Assembly (NCBI GenBank): GCA_964549945.1
Contig: CAZJXD010000005.1
Location: 43,913-107,912, forward strand
From: B25-G16 sp964549945
GTDB taxonomy: Bacteria > Desulfobacterota > DSM-4660 > Desulfatiglandales > B25-G16
Direction of reading: 5' to 3'
DNA length: 64,000 bases
Positions within the stretch are counted from its first letter, which is position 1; the number at the start of each line of letters is the position of its first letter. The translations under genes and the position numbers were made by a program. The notes beneath the pieces were generated by a model. That model did no database searches and was not told the origin of the DNA. It was given only the letters and a program-made list of their open reading frames with translations. Positions 43,643 to 52,029 of the stretch are shown here, piece after piece.

Positions 43643-43780
43643 TTTCTTACCGCTCTATGTATGTAATCTATGTTCGCTCAACATGATGCCCCCAAGCCCT
43701 CGGACAAGAGGCCATCCTCACAATCAGGGACTAAACAAGTCCGTTCTACGAGTACCCTGGCCGATTCTGGTAACCGCCTC

Positions 43781-44041
43781 TTATTTGCCATCCATTTGAC
43801 AGACGAGAACGCTCTCGTCGCAGTCCTGGCACCTCTTAACGGTGTGATTGACTGCGAACTCCTCCCAATGACGTTTCTGGTTTGGGGTGAGCATCCCGGA
43901 ACCATTGCAGAGGGGGCAGAGAACTCCCAGCGCCGAAACGATGGCCCCACGAATAAATTCAGAGCGGTTGGGAATGCCTTTGATTGCCCTGAGCAGATCA
44001 CCGTCTACCTTGAACGTAATAATCTCCTGCTTTTTTTTCAT
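43781..44041 (-). CDS. Ribbon-helix-helix regulator with zinc ribbon
   Basis: An 86-residue protein. Residues 8-40 form a CopG-type ribbon-helix-helix (EIITFKVDGDLLRAIKGIPN, RSEFIRGAIVSAL). Residues 42-81 carry a zinc-binding module with C42-x2-C45, H58, C71-x2-C74 and C81 (LCPLCNGSGMLTPNQKRHWE, RCQDCDESVLVC). This arrangement suits a metal-responsive repressor. Repeated GTATTACTAA sites 35-80 bases upstream are its likely operator, and the membrane protein downstream is its likely target. Confidence 0.75.
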   Translation of the reverse strand: MKKKQEIITFKVDGDLLRAIKGIPNRSEFIRGAIVSALGVLCPLCNGSGMLTPNQKRHWEEFAVNHTVKRCQDCDESVLVCQMDGK

Positions 44042-44075
44042 GCGCTTTTTTACCCATCCCTAATTATTCGATCTT

Positions 44076-44120
44076 TAATACAAAGTATTACTAAGGCGGA
44101 TTATTACTAAGTATTACTAA
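44076..44120. promoter_or_regulatory. Operator array upstream of the RHH/zinc-ribbon regulator
   Basis: A perfect palindrome TAATACAAAGTATTA lies at 44076-44090. GTATTACTAA is found at 44085-44094 and again at 44111-44120, with TTATTACTAA at 44101-44110. Clustered short direct and inverted sites are the normal target of ribbon-helix-helix dimers. The array lies directly upstream of the regulator gene, so autoregulation is likely. Confidence 0.65.
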
Positions 44121-44380
44121 TATGTCAAGGGAATTTTGCCTTAAGGGCGAGAGAAGAAATGAGAAAGATCTAACGGTATCAGTGCTTCCTCGTCCATCAA
44201 GGCTTGATCTCATGGGATGAACGTGATAGGTAACAGTAGCTGGGAGCAGGTTGTGATGAAAGCCACCGCGAATGATGTTCATATCTCAAGCGGCAGTTGC
44301 TATACGAGCTATCGTACTGTGTGAGCGGCGGTCCGCCTAATATAGGTGATTAGCCGATGATTATTCGACAAGGAAGGAGG
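44121..44380. other. Noncoding gap between divergent genes
   Basis: About 260 bp between the operator array and the aldolase gene. It must hold the aldolase promoter. No gene, strong hairpin or repeat was recognised. Confidence 0.4.
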
Positions 44381-44389
44381 AACGAACCT

Positions 44390-45280
44390 ATGAAACTCAC
44401 AGGTGTGATGCCCCCGATCGCCACGCCCTTTGAAAATGGGGAAGTGGCACTGGACAGGCTTAAAGAGAACTTTCAAAAATGGAACCGGACCGACCTCTCC
44501 GGGTACTTGGTGCTCGGCTCAAACGGCGAGACAGTCTATTTAAGCGAGAAAGAAAGGCTCTCCGTGGTGGAGACATCCAGAGAGGCAATCCCCTCATCAA
44601 AGCTCATGCTCGTGGGAACGGGAATGGAATCAACTCGTGAGACCATTCGGTTCTCCAATCAAGCGGCCAAAATGGGCGCTGATTACGCGCTCGTTATTAC
44701 CCCCTCATACTTCAAGGGGTCTATGAAACCCCAGATCCTCTACGACCACTTTGCCTCCGTTGCGGATTCCTCCCGAATCGAGCTCTTGCTTTACAATGTA
44801 CCGAGATTCACAGGGATAAACATGGAGCCGGACTTGGTGGCCAGGCTCTCCGAACATCCCAACATCGTGGGAGTCAAGGACAGTTCAGGGAACATCGGCC
44901 AGTTGGGCGAGATCGTCCATCTGAGCCAAAAGGGCTTCGCGGTATTTACGGGCTCAGCGCCTGTGTTCTTTTCCGCGCTCTGTGTCGGTGCGGTAGGGGG
45001 GATCCTGGCTGTGGCGAATGCAGTTCCTCAGGACTACTGCAAAATCCAGTCCCTTTTTCGCGAGGGGAAGCTTGAAGAGGCAAAGGAACTCCAGAACCGC
45101 CTGACCCCGCTCGCCAAGGCGGTGACGGTCCGATACGGTATAGGCGGTCTTAAGGTCGCCATGGATCTGGCGGGCTATTTCGGTGGCGAACCTCGATCCC
45201 CTTTGCAAAAACCCAGCAAAGACGTCGAGGAGGAATTGAGGCAGTTATTGGTGGGAGCGAAGAACCCGGAAAGCGACTGA
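44390..45280 (+). CDS. Dihydrodipicolinate synthase / N-acetylneuraminate lyase family aldolase
   Basis: Counted from the ATG at 44390 (AAGGAGG before it) the protein has 296 residues. Family motifs are GVMPPIATPFENGEVALDRL, YLVLGSNGETVYLSEKERL (the GxxGE loop), LLYNVPRFTGINMEPDLVAR with the Tyr, and HPNIVGVKDSSGNIGQL with the Schiff-base Lys. Members make dihydrodipicolinate or cleave keto-acid sugars. No lysine-pathway neighbour is present, so the substrate is left open. Confidence 0.88.
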   Translation: MKLTGVMPPIATPFENGEVALDRLKENFQKWNRTDLSGYLVLGSNGETVYLSEKERLSVVETSREAIPSSKLMLVGTGMESTRETIRFSNQAAKMGADYALVITPSYFKGSMKPQILYDHFASVADSSRIELLLYNVPRFTGINMEPDLVARLSEHPNIVGVKDSSGNIGQLGEIVHLSQKGFAVFTGSAPVFFSALCVGAVGGILAVANAVPQDYCKIQSLFREGKLEEAKELQNRLTPLAKAVTVRYGIGGLKVAMDLAGYFGGEPRSPLQKPSKDVEEELRQLLVGAKNPESD

Positions 45281-45362
45281 CTGCCTTAGATGCGGGGCCT
45301 TGCCTGAGCCTGTTCCTGCCCGGCCTGATGAAACCGTAAAAACTCAAGGTACCTTTAAGGAT

Positions 45363-46244
45363 TTACGACCACACCAGGGCGCACAGCATTCCCAAAAACA
45401 TCAGCGCACAACCTATAAAACCTCTGAGGGAAAGCACCTCGCCCAGCACGAGCCACCCCGCCAGGGCAGCAAACACTGCCTCCAGGCTTAGAATGATAGC
45501 CGCATGGGTTGGAGGGGAGTGTCTTTGCGCCACCACCTGGAGGGTAAACGCAATGCTCACGGAAAGCACGCCGCCATAGAGAATGGGGATGATTGCCCCC
45601 CATAGGCCATCGAGGCTCATGGTTTCGGTGAGACCCGCGCCTATCAGGCTTAACAATGAGCACACCGCGTATTGGGTGCACGCCAGTTTCATCCTGTCCA
45701 TCTTGGGGGAAAGCCAGCCCAGGGTCAACACGTGGGCGGCCCAAAAAAAGGCCCCGAAGAGCTCCCAAAGATCCCCCGGCGCGAACGTCCAGGCCTCGGT
45801 CACGCTTAAGAGATAAAGGCCTACAGTGGCCATACAAGCGCCGGCCCATCCTCCCCAGCCCGGCCAGTGGCCCAGGAATAATCCCATGATGGGAACGATG
45901 ATCACATAGAGCCCGGTGATAAAGCCTGCCTTTCCCGCCGTGGTGTACACAAGGCCGACCTGTTGAAGGGTCGCGCCCGAGAACAACATCACGCCAGCGA
46001 GGCCTCCTCCCCAAAGAATTGACCGCGGGGGTTTCTCCGCATAGTCGCTGCCCTCCCCAAATGGATCTCGGTCTCCTCTTCTTGCGAGCGGCAGCAAGGC
46101 AAGGGCGCCCAAGGCAAAACGCACGCCGTTGAAGGTAAGAGGCCCCACATAGCTCATCCCCACCCTCTGTGCCACAAAGGCGCTGCCCCAAATGACGGCA
46201 GCGAGCAACAGGAGCGAATCGGATCTATAAACCCCCTTGCTCAA
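45363..46244 (-). CDS. EamA/DMT-family metabolite exporter
   Basis: A 293-residue protein with ten membrane helices in two EamA repeats (LLLLAAVIWGSAFVAQRVGM, GALWGAIIPILYGG-like second half with SVSIAFTLQVVAQRHSPPTH). The start codon is TTG at 46244 with AAGGTGG five bases before it, 13 bases after the Nudix stop. The two genes are probably co-transcribed. The substrate cannot be told. Confidence 0.88.
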   Translation of the reverse strand: MSKGVYRSDSLLLLAAVIWGSAFVAQRVGMSYVGPLTFNGVRFALGALALLPLARRGDRDPFGEGSDYAEKPPRSILWGGGLAGVMLFSGATLQQVGLVYTTAGKAGFITGLYVIIVPIMGLFLGHWPGWGGWAGACMATVGLYLLSVTEAWTFAPGDLWELFGAFFWAAHVLTLGWLSPKMDRMKLACTQYAVCSLLSLIGAGLTETMSLDGLWGAIIPILYGGVLSVSIAFTLQVVAQRHSPPTHAAIILSLEAVFAALAGWLVLGEVLSLRGFIGCALMFLGMLCALVWS

Positions 46245-46257
46245 TCGTGCCCACCTT

Positions 46258-46704
46258 TCAACACCCGAACCGGAACCTGCTCTTCAAGAGCTCCCTCGTG
46301 GTCTTGCTCACCGGGAGTCCCCTCAGTTCCCCTGACGAGATCCATCGGGCCTCGCTCGCATCAGTGCCTGGGCTTGGAACGCCGCTCAGGTACTCCGCGA
46401 GGAGATCAACGATTACATAGTGAAAGCGAATGCGTCCCTCATCGTCGCGGTCGATCAAGTCAAAGACATAGATCAGCTCCTTTGGGCTGATAATAATCCC
46501 TGTTTCCTCTTTTACTTCTCGCCTCGCCGCCTCCTTCAGGGTTTCCCCTAGCTTTACCCGACCGCCGGGAATGGCCCATAATCCCTTTCCGGGATGATTG
46601 GTGCGTTTCACTAGAAGAACCTTATCATCCCTGAAAACGATGGCGCCCACCGCGGCTTGCGGACCTGCTGGATACAGCCCCCCTGGCTGGGAATTAGTGC
46701 TCAT
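46258..46704 (-). CDS. Nudix hydrolase
   Basis: A 148-residue protein with the Nudix box GGRVKLGETLKEAARREVKEETGI (residues about 46-69), which binds the metal and cleaves nucleoside diphosphates linked to another group. Middle strands such as RFHYVIVDLLAEYLSG are typical. GAGGGG precedes the ATG. It is followed by the EamA exporter. Substrate unknown. Confidence 0.9.
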   Translation of the reverse strand: MSTNSQPGGLYPAGPQAAVGAIVFRDDKVLLVKRTNHPGKGLWAIPGGRVKLGETLKEAARREVKEETGIIISPKELIYVFDLIDRDDEGRIRFHYVIVDLLAEYLSGVPSPGTDASEARWISSGELRGLPVSKTTRELLKSRFRFGC

Positions 46705-46777
46705 GGTCGCCCCTCATAATGTACCCCCACCAATAAGTGATCCACAGCCCCATAAAAACAATGGCGTAAGCGCTCAT
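46694..46777 (-). CDS. Possible 27-residue membrane miniprotein
   Basis: An ATG at 46777 opens a 27-residue frame (SAYAIVFMGLWITYWWGYIM, then RGDHEH) that forms one hydrophobic helix. It overlaps the Nudix start by 11 bases, as coupled genes do. Support is limited to composition and position; the ribosome-binding site (GGGGAGAA) is rather far upstream. Confidence 0.35.
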   Translation of the reverse strand: MSAYAIVFMGLWITYWWGYIMRGDHEH

Positions 46778-46905
46778 AGTTACGACGGTTCTCCCCATCC
46801 GGCAAGTTAATAGATGTACACCTATAAGGACTACTCAGGCAAGGGCTAATGGTATCCTGAAATTGACGCGATAAAGAAAGGAGGTTGGTGAGGAAAGATA
46901 TTTAA

Positions 46906-46939
46906 AGCAAGGCCCAGTCATATCGGGCAGAGCCTTGCT
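46906..46939 (-). terminator. Hairpin, probable terminator after the small membrane protein / FmdB genes
   Basis: AGCAAGGC (46906-46913) and GCCTTGCT (46932-46939) pair, with nested GCCC/GGGC inside. On the minus strand the stem is followed by TTTAAATATCTTT. It lies between the FmdB/small-protein genes and the Nudix operon. Confidence 0.5.
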
Positions 46940-47067
46940 CAAATCCTTTTCCCCCCCTAATCAGTTCAAATAAGATTCTTTGGGGGAATCGCTCATTGAG
47001 GGGGTGTCTTTTTATGGATTTCGGTGATGTTCTGCTCTTGATTGCCCACCTGGCAACTCCTTCTAAG

Positions 47068-47154
47068 TCACGTCGAAATCCCTAATCTCGGCAGGATATA
47101 TGCCTGAAGCAGAATCCATATTCCAAGGATTAAAATAAGCCACCATATGCTCAT
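47068..47154 (-). CDS. Possible 28-residue membrane miniprotein
   Basis: An ATG at 47154, preceded by AAGGGGAAACAG, opens a 28-residue frame that is almost entirely one membrane helix (MSIWWLILILGIWILLQAYI). A longer in-frame reading up to 47364 lies across the FmdB gene and is not convincing. It stands between FmdB and a terminator-like hairpin, so it could be a real co-transcribed small protein. Confidence 0.45.
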   Translation of the reverse strand: MSIWWLILILGIWILLQAYILPRLGIST

Positions 47155-47258
47155 CTGTTTCCCCTTCTTCTGTATCCCCTCCATGAAATCGGGCCTTCCC
47201 ATGAATTCCGTATTGAAAACCCTTCGATCACAGCACACGGCTGTGAAGATCATGCGGC

Positions 47259-47477
47259 TCAGGAAAACCCGCTTGGAGATGGAGAACAGGCCGATGATCC
47301 CCCGCTGCTCAGTGCTTTTCCAATGCCGCTTGATCCGCACGAAAACGAGGACATAAGCCTGCACGTGTCCCTCTCACCGCAGGAGGGACAACTTACCTCT
47401 TCTTCCTCATCGGAGGAGAGAATCAACTGCTCAAAGGTGATGCCACACCTGTTGCATCTAAACTCATATATGGGCAT
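47259..47477 (-). CDS. FmdB-family zinc-ribbon protein
   Basis: A 72-residue protein with the FmdB zinc ribbon (MPIYEFRCNRCGITFEQLIL, then SCPSCGERDTCRLMSSF). A Ser/Gly/Cys-rich tail follows. FmdB proteins are small putative regulators often encoded near oxidoreductases. The IorAB-type molybdenum hydroxylase lies further upstream on the same strand. Confidence 0.88.
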   Translation of the reverse strand: MPIYEFRCNRCGITFEQLILSSDEEEEVSCPSCGERDTCRLMSSFSCGSSGIGKALSSGGSSACSPSPSGFS

Positions 47478-47795
47478 CCTTCTTCTCCACTACATCACCG
47501 TTCACGCGTTTCATCCGAGCGAAATAGAGTTCCTTCTCTATTTATACTTACCACATATGGTAAGGCTTTTTCTAAGATATTCAAGCCTCGGGATGAAATT
47601 TTTCCGAAAGCAGATGAAGCGGAGACCAAATATGAACATCCAAGCCGCTAAGAAGATCCCAGAAGGCACAGAATTGAGGCGTCACACCAGCAGAAAATAC
47701 GAGTCAGTGTCTGATTTCCACCATATATTGATCTTCTTCCCTTCTTGTTGCCATCTCCAATGAAGAGGGCACCAAGCTCAAAGCTACGGACACAG
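47478..47795. other. Noncoding gap downstream of the molybdenum hydroxylase operon
   Basis: About 320 bp with no convincing gene on either strand. A G/C-rich hairpin follows at 47796-47839. The rest should hold the promoter of the FmdB gene. Confidence 0.4.
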
Positions 47796-47839
47796 AAAGA
47801 GGGCCGCCTTTGCACTCTCTTAGCAACTGCGGCCCTTTT
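47796..47839 (-). terminator. Hairpin after the molybdenum hydroxylase large-subunit gene
   Basis: On the minus strand AAAGGGCCGC and GCGGCCCTCTTT pair around a loop of about 21 bases. It starts about 15 bp beyond the stop at 47855. The T tract is short, so termination may be modest. Confidence 0.55.
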
Positions 47840-47854
47840 GCTCGACGATTCCAT

Positions 47855-50065
47855 CTACATCGGTTGTGCCCTTTCCACCGCTGCCAGGACTGTTTCGGGA
47901 TTCATGGGCAGGCTCCTGACCCTCGCACCCGTAGCGTTAAAAATGGCGTTTGACACGGATGGAGCCGTGGCGGTCATACCGAGCTCGCCGATCCCTCCGA
48001 TCCTGTCGTCACTCTTGATAATATGGACTTCAATTTCCGGGGTTTCACTCATTCTCAGGATGCTGTAATCATCGAAGTTGGCCGATTTCGCCCCGCCGTT
48101 GGAAAACATGACCTGCTCTTTCATCGCGGTACTCAAGGCAAGGATAATCCCTCCCTCGATCTGGGCCACGAGGGGATCCGGGTTTATCACAGGACCGCAG
48201 TCAACAGCGAAGACAATTCGATGGACCTTTACCGCTCCGTCACTCTTATCCACGGACACATCTGCTACTGCGGCCACGTGGGTCCAGAAGCAATAGTGCT
48301 GGGCAATGCCGCGCCCCTGCCCAAGTCCGGGTTTCCCCCAACCTGCCTTTTCGGCAACCGTTTCAAGCACACGTGTGGCCCGCCTGTTATGCTTCAGGAG
48401 TTGCAGCCGGAACTCCAGGGGGTCTTTCCCTGCCGCATGGGCCAGTTCGTCCATAAAGGACTCCACCACAAAGGCATTCGGGGCGTTTTGAACCGAGCGC
48501 AAGGGACAACATGGTATGGGCAGGTCCGGCAGGACCTCTTCCACGTAAAAATTCGGCATCTCATAAGCCGTATTGTTGTCGGTTGGTGAGGGATCCCAGA
48601 TGCCCCACAGGGCAAAGGAGTCAAGACCTTTATCCACCAGCAAGGGATCCTTGGGATTCATGCCCCTCATGATGGAGGAACAAACCGCCTTATGGGACCA
48701 CCCGTTTAACCGGCCCTGGCTGTCCAGTCCGGCCTTGATTCTATGCGCCATCGCAGGCCGATATAGATCATGTTGCATATCCTCTTCTCTTGTCCAGACA
48801 ACCTTCACGGGTCTTCCAAGGACCTTTGAAGCTATGACCGCTTCCACCACATCATCCGGGGTAGAGCGTCTGCCAAGCCCGCAACCCATGTAGGTGGTGT
48901 GGATATGGACCTTCTCCGGCGGTAAGCCTGAGATTCCTGAAGCAATATCCTGTGCGACCCCTTGATTTTGTGTGGGGGCCCATACATCGCACCTGTCTTT
49001 CTGCACATGGGCCGTACAGTTCATCGGTTCCATGGTGGCATGGGAGACATATGCCGTGAAATAATCGGCCTCAACCTTCTTTTCAGCCAGCGCCAAAGCC
49101 CCTTTGGCGTCCCCCTTGTTTACGGCCACAGCACCCTTCTTGTGATCCAGGTCATCCATAAAAACCTTATAAATAAACGCGTTGTCCAATTCAGGGTGAG
49201 AACCTTTATCCCACTTCACTTTGAGGGCGTCTCTCCCTTGCCAGGCTGCCCAGAGGGTTTCGGCGCAGACAATAACACCCCTCGGACTTGGTACTACTTT
49301 TCGCACACCCTTGACCTGCATAGCTGCATTTTGGTCATAGGAGATCGGCTTTGCGCCGAAGGCGGGAGGGCGAGCAAGAACCGCGAAGCACATACCAGGG
49401 ACATCTACATCCATGCCAAAAATCGCCTTGCCGCTCACCTTGTCCGGTATATCCACGCGGGGCATGGGCTTGCCTATGTATCTGAACTCGCTCTCCTTCT
49501 TTAGAGGCGCGTCTTGAGGAACAGGAAGTTTGGCGGCCTTCAAGGAGAGTTTACCGTAAGTGAGGCTCCTGCCGCTCCCCTTGTGCCGGACAGTGCCCTT
49601 ATATGCCTCGCATTCATTCTCTGGCACCTTCCATGTATCGGCGGCAGCCGCTATCAACATTGCCCGGCCAGCAGCGCCTGCCTTTCGCAATGGCATATAA
49701 TGGCCCCTGCAGCTTGCGCTAGCCACGGTAACCTGCGCACCGCCTAAGGCGGGGTTACCGTATTCTTTGCCTGCCCCGGACTGGATGATCTTGATCTGTT
49801 TCCAGTCCGCTTCCAGCTCATCCGCGACGATCATGGGAAGTGCGGTGTGAACACCTTGGCCCATCTCGGAATTGGGCACGGTGATGGTTACCATATTGTC
49901 GGGGGTTATCTCAAGCCAGACGTTAGGCTTAAAGGATGTATCTTGTGTTGCGTGCGCCGCGCTCAGCAGCCTATATCCGAAGGGGGTTATGGATACGGCT
50001 ATTGTCATGCCGGTGGCGGCCAAGGATTCCTTTAAAAACTGGCGGCGTGTAATATTTGTGCTCAT
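47855..50065 (-). CDS. Molybdopterin-binding large subunit of an IorB-type aldehyde/N-heterocycle oxidoreductase
   Basis: A 736-residue protein with a twin-arginine signal (TRRQFLKESLAATGMTIAVS), so it is exported folded. The body matches the isoquinoline 1-oxidoreductase beta-subunit group of the xanthine dehydrogenase family: NSEMGQGVHTALPMIVADEL, GGAQVTVASASCRGHYMPLR, CPLRSVQNAPNAFVVESFMD and HRIVFAVDCGPVINPDPLVA, with a Glu near the C terminus (GGIGELGMTATAPSVSNA). It oxidises aldehydes or N-heterocycles at a Mo cofactor. The small Fe-S subunit is encoded 3 bases upstream. No FAD subunit is present. Confidence 0.9.
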   Translation of the reverse strand: MSTNITRRQFLKESLAATGMTIAVSITPFGYRLLSAAHATQDTSFKPNVWLEITPDNMVTITVPNSEMGQGVHTALPMIVADELEADWKQIKIIQSGAGKEYGNPALGGAQVTVASASCRGHYMPLRKAGAAGRAMLIAAAADTWKVPENECEAYKGTVRHKGSGRSLTYGKLSLKAAKLPVPQDAPLKKESEFRYIGKPMPRVDIPDKVSGKAIFGMDVDVPGMCFAVLARPPAFGAKPISYDQNAAMQVKGVRKVVPSPRGVIVCAETLWAAWQGRDALKVKWDKGSHPELDNAFIYKVFMDDLDHKKGAVAVNKGDAKGALALAEKKVEADYFTAYVSHATMEPMNCTAHVQKDRCDVWAPTQNQGVAQDIASGISGLPPEKVHIHTTYMGCGLGRRSTPDDVVEAVIASKVLGRPVKVVWTREEDMQHDLYRPAMAHRIKAGLDSQGRLNGWSHKAVCSSIMRGMNPKDPLLVDKGLDSFALWGIWDPSPTDNNTAYEMPNFYVEEVLPDLPIPCCPLRSVQNAPNAFVVESFMDELAHAAGKDPLEFRLQLLKHNRRATRVLETVAEKAGWGKPGLGQGRGIAQHYCFWTHVAAVADVSVDKSDGAVKVHRIVFAVDCGPVINPDPLVAQIEGGIILALSTAMKEQVMFSNGGAKSANFDDYSILRMSETPEIEVHIIKSDDRIGGIGELGMTATAPSVSNAIFNATGARVRSLPMNPETVLAAVERAQPM

Positions 50066-50068
50066 GAT

Positions 50069-50527
50069 CTACCCCTCCTTTCTCATGATCTGCACAGCCG
50101 TTTCTATGCCCTTTTTGATCCGTGGATAGCTGCCGCATCGGCAGATCACGTCATCCATTGCGCCAATGATCTGATCCGCGTTCGGATTAGGGCTTTCTGA
50201 GAGGAGGGAGGCAACCTGCATGATTACGCCGGGCTGGCAGTAACCACATTGGGCAACCTGTTCTTTGATCCAGGCTTTCTTCACAGGGTGGCTCTCAGGA
50301 AGCCCTTCTATGGTGACAATCTTCTTCCCCTGGACTTCTCCGGCGGAGATTGTACACGACCTTTCTGCTTTGCCATCAATGTGAACCGTACAGGAACCGC
50401 ATTCTCCAATACCACAACCGTATTTGGTTCCCGTCAGTTTTAAATAGTCCCTAATAACCCACAGCAATGGCATATCATCCGGAACATCCACTTTATAATT
50501 CTTTCCGTTGACGTTGAGAGAAATCAT
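50069..50527 (-). CDS. 2Fe-2S small subunit of the IorA type
   Basis: Counted from the ATG at 50527 (GGGGG before it) the protein has 152 residues. The plant-type 2Fe-2S motif is CGIGECGSCTVHIDG, and the second cluster is CGYCQPGVIM with CRCGSYPRIKKGI. It passes electrons from the Mo site of the large subunit encoded next. A long structured leader (50528-50780) precedes it. Confidence 0.93.
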   Translation of the reverse strand: MISLNVNGKNYKVDVPDDMPLLWVIRDYLKLTGTKYGCGIGECGSCTVHIDGKAERSCTISAGEVQGKKIVTIEGLPESHPVKKAWIKEQVAQCGYCQPGVIMQVASLLSESPNPNADQIIGAMDDVICRCGSYPRIKKGIETAVQIMRKEG

Positions 50528-50646
50528 GACTACCCCCTTTCTTATTCTGTTCAAGGCCTAACCCCAGGAAAACGATCAGTGAAGTCTCCTGGCTTTGCCC
50601 GGAAGACCCCCTTGTCCAAGCCTAATCGTGCCTTTCAACACAAAAA

Positions 50647-50678
50647 CCTCCAAGGTGCGATCACGCAACCCTTGGAGG
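50647..50678 (-). terminator. Terminator/attenuator hairpin in the leader of the molybdenum hydroxylase operon
   Basis: CCTCCAAGG (50670-50678 as complement) and CCTTGGAGG pair perfectly over 9 bp with a 14-base loop, followed on the minus strand by TTTTTGTG. It lies about 120 bp before the Fe-S subunit gene and 300 bp beyond the DinB stop, so it is more likely a leader attenuator than the DinB terminator. A second hairpin (GTCTTCC...GGAGAC) lies between it and the gene. Confidence 0.55.
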
Positions 50679-50680
50679 CT

Positions 50681-50713
50681 TCACGTTGGCATCTTCAGGG
50701 GATCTCTTGTCAT
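50681..50713 (-). CDS. Possible leader peptide before the attenuator
   Basis: GGAGGAAATC lies ideally before an ATG at 50713 that opens a 10-codon frame (MTRDPLKMPT), ending at a TGA two bases before the attenuator stem. A short frame with a strong ribosome-binding site directly before a terminator is the layout of translation-coupled attenuation. Alternatively it could be chance; no run of a single amino acid is present. Confidence 0.35.
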   Translation of the reverse strand: MTRDPLKMPT

Positions 50714-51017
50714 GATTTCCTCCTGAAAATTCGGGTGATCAAAGATAACTTTTCAGATATTAGATTGCCATAGGCTAATAAAATGTCAAGAAAAATTTAA
50801 TTGCGGCAAGGCTACCCATATCAAATTAGTAGTGGTGGCTTGAAAACCGGCGTGTATTCATTTTGAGAGGGGATTCCCATGCGTATTGTGAAAATTGACA
50901 CAAAAAAGTCTCATTCTTTATCTAGACGCAGAAACCTTCTTTGCGCCATACCGTGCTATCTGTCGCAAGTGAATTCACTCCGACCGCGGTTTCCCCGCCA
51001 TGCTCCACCCTTCCCCG

Positions 51018-51533
51018 CTACTTGTTCTGGCCGCGGATCATACCCCGTATGTAGGCGACCTGTCCCAGATGCTGGCTCTCTTCCACCAGTATGTGGCCCA
51101 GGATCCACGCGCCGGTTATGCCCCTGTGCCTCGGGTGAGCGTAGGTGACTTCCAGATCCGCCGGGCTCATATGCTCCAGGTGCGCCAGGGTGGACTGCCG
51201 CACGGCATCGAAGTAGGCAAGCAGGTCTGACATCGCCACCTCAGGCATCGCCCGCACCTGGGCCTCCGTCTCGCCAAAGCCATGCGCCTCCTCTGACATG
51301 GAGAACTTCTCGTGCCATCCATCCCTTATCCAGCGCTCGACATCTCCGCGGAGCACACGGTTCACCCAGCGGTCTTCAACGCGAGCCATGTGCCAGGCAA
51401 TCCATGAGATGTAATTCGACGCCAGCGTCGGTTGCCACCGCAGCTCCGCGGGAGTCAGCCCGTCCACCGCTCTCTTTAGGCCTTCGAGGTATTCCTCCAG
51501 CCCGCTCCTGATCGCGTCTTTGAAGTCAGCCAT
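51018..51533 (-). CDS. DinB-family metalloprotein
   Basis: A 171-residue four-helix protein of the DinB/DUF664 superfamily: LEEYLEGLKRAVDGLTPAEL, WIAWHMARVEDRWVN with the first His, and WILGHILVEESQHLGQVAYI with the later His pair. The three histidines bind a metal. Members include thiol transferases and proteins of unknown role. GAGGAAATCAG precedes the ATG. It stands alone. Confidence 0.88.
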   Translation of the reverse strand: MADFKDAIRSGLEEYLEGLKRAVDGLTPAELRWQPTLASNYISWIAWHMARVEDRWVNRVLRGDVERWIRDGWHEKFSMSEEAHGFGETEAQVRAMPEVAMSDLLAYFDAVRQSTLAHLEHMSPADLEVTYAHPRHRGITGAWILGHILVEESQHLGQVAYIRGMIRGQNK

Positions 51534-51996
51534 CTGATTTCCTCCTCATTTACCTATCCTTGCCTAGAATCTCACCTCGTTATCTGAGTGGTGAGCAATT
51601 TCCTTTTGTTCCGGAATAACCTATTTTATCTTCCAGCTAGCCTGGAGGTGAACTCCTGCTCGCCTGTAGCGATAACCAGGTTTTCAATCCCGCCTGTCAA
51701 GGTGAATATCCAAGACTCTCCTGATATCATTTAAGACTACGGAATGGAACAATAAATAGCAAGCGATTATAAATTGAGATAGTATCCTTCCGCCTCGCTG
51801 AATGTATCGAGTTGTAGGGGAACTAATCATCTGCCGCCTATACACGTGGATGTCTAATTATCCGATGAATTCAAAGGATTGGATCTTGTCAAGGTATCTG
51901 GTATCCTATAGGCTATCGGGGTCGCGGCTGTGTTGTTGAATCCTATTGATTGAAGGATGTCCCATGCGACCTGGCGCTGTAAGGTGTTCTGTGGGT
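51534..51996. other. Noncoding region upstream of the ECF sigma gene
   Basis: About 460 bp between divergent genes. No gene, tRNA or strong hairpin was recognised. It should carry the DinB promoter on the left; the sigma-factor promoter lies at its right end. Confidence 0.45.
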
Positions 51997-52024
51997 GGAA
52001 CATTTCGTGATGGAAATTGTCTAA
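51997..52024 (+). promoter_or_regulatory. ECF-type promoter of the sigma factor gene (autoregulation)
   Basis: GGAAC (51997-52001), a 17-base spacer and GTCTAA (52019-52024) look like an ECF sigma promoter. Nearly the same sequence lies before the VIT/vWA gene at 53682-53710. The ATG of the sigma gene is only six bases after the -10 box, so the transcript would be leaderless or nearly so. Confidence 0.65.
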
Positions 52025-52029
52025 TCTAG

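Noticed and set aside
45355..46191. Frame of 278 residues overlapping the EamA transporter
   Set aside because: Same strand, other frame; Gly/Arg/Pro-rich with no membrane helices, whereas the EamA frame has ten.
47155..47364. Extended reading of the 28-residue membrane frame
   Set aside because: It runs through the FmdB gene in another frame and has no family resemblance; only the last 28 codons are outside FmdB.
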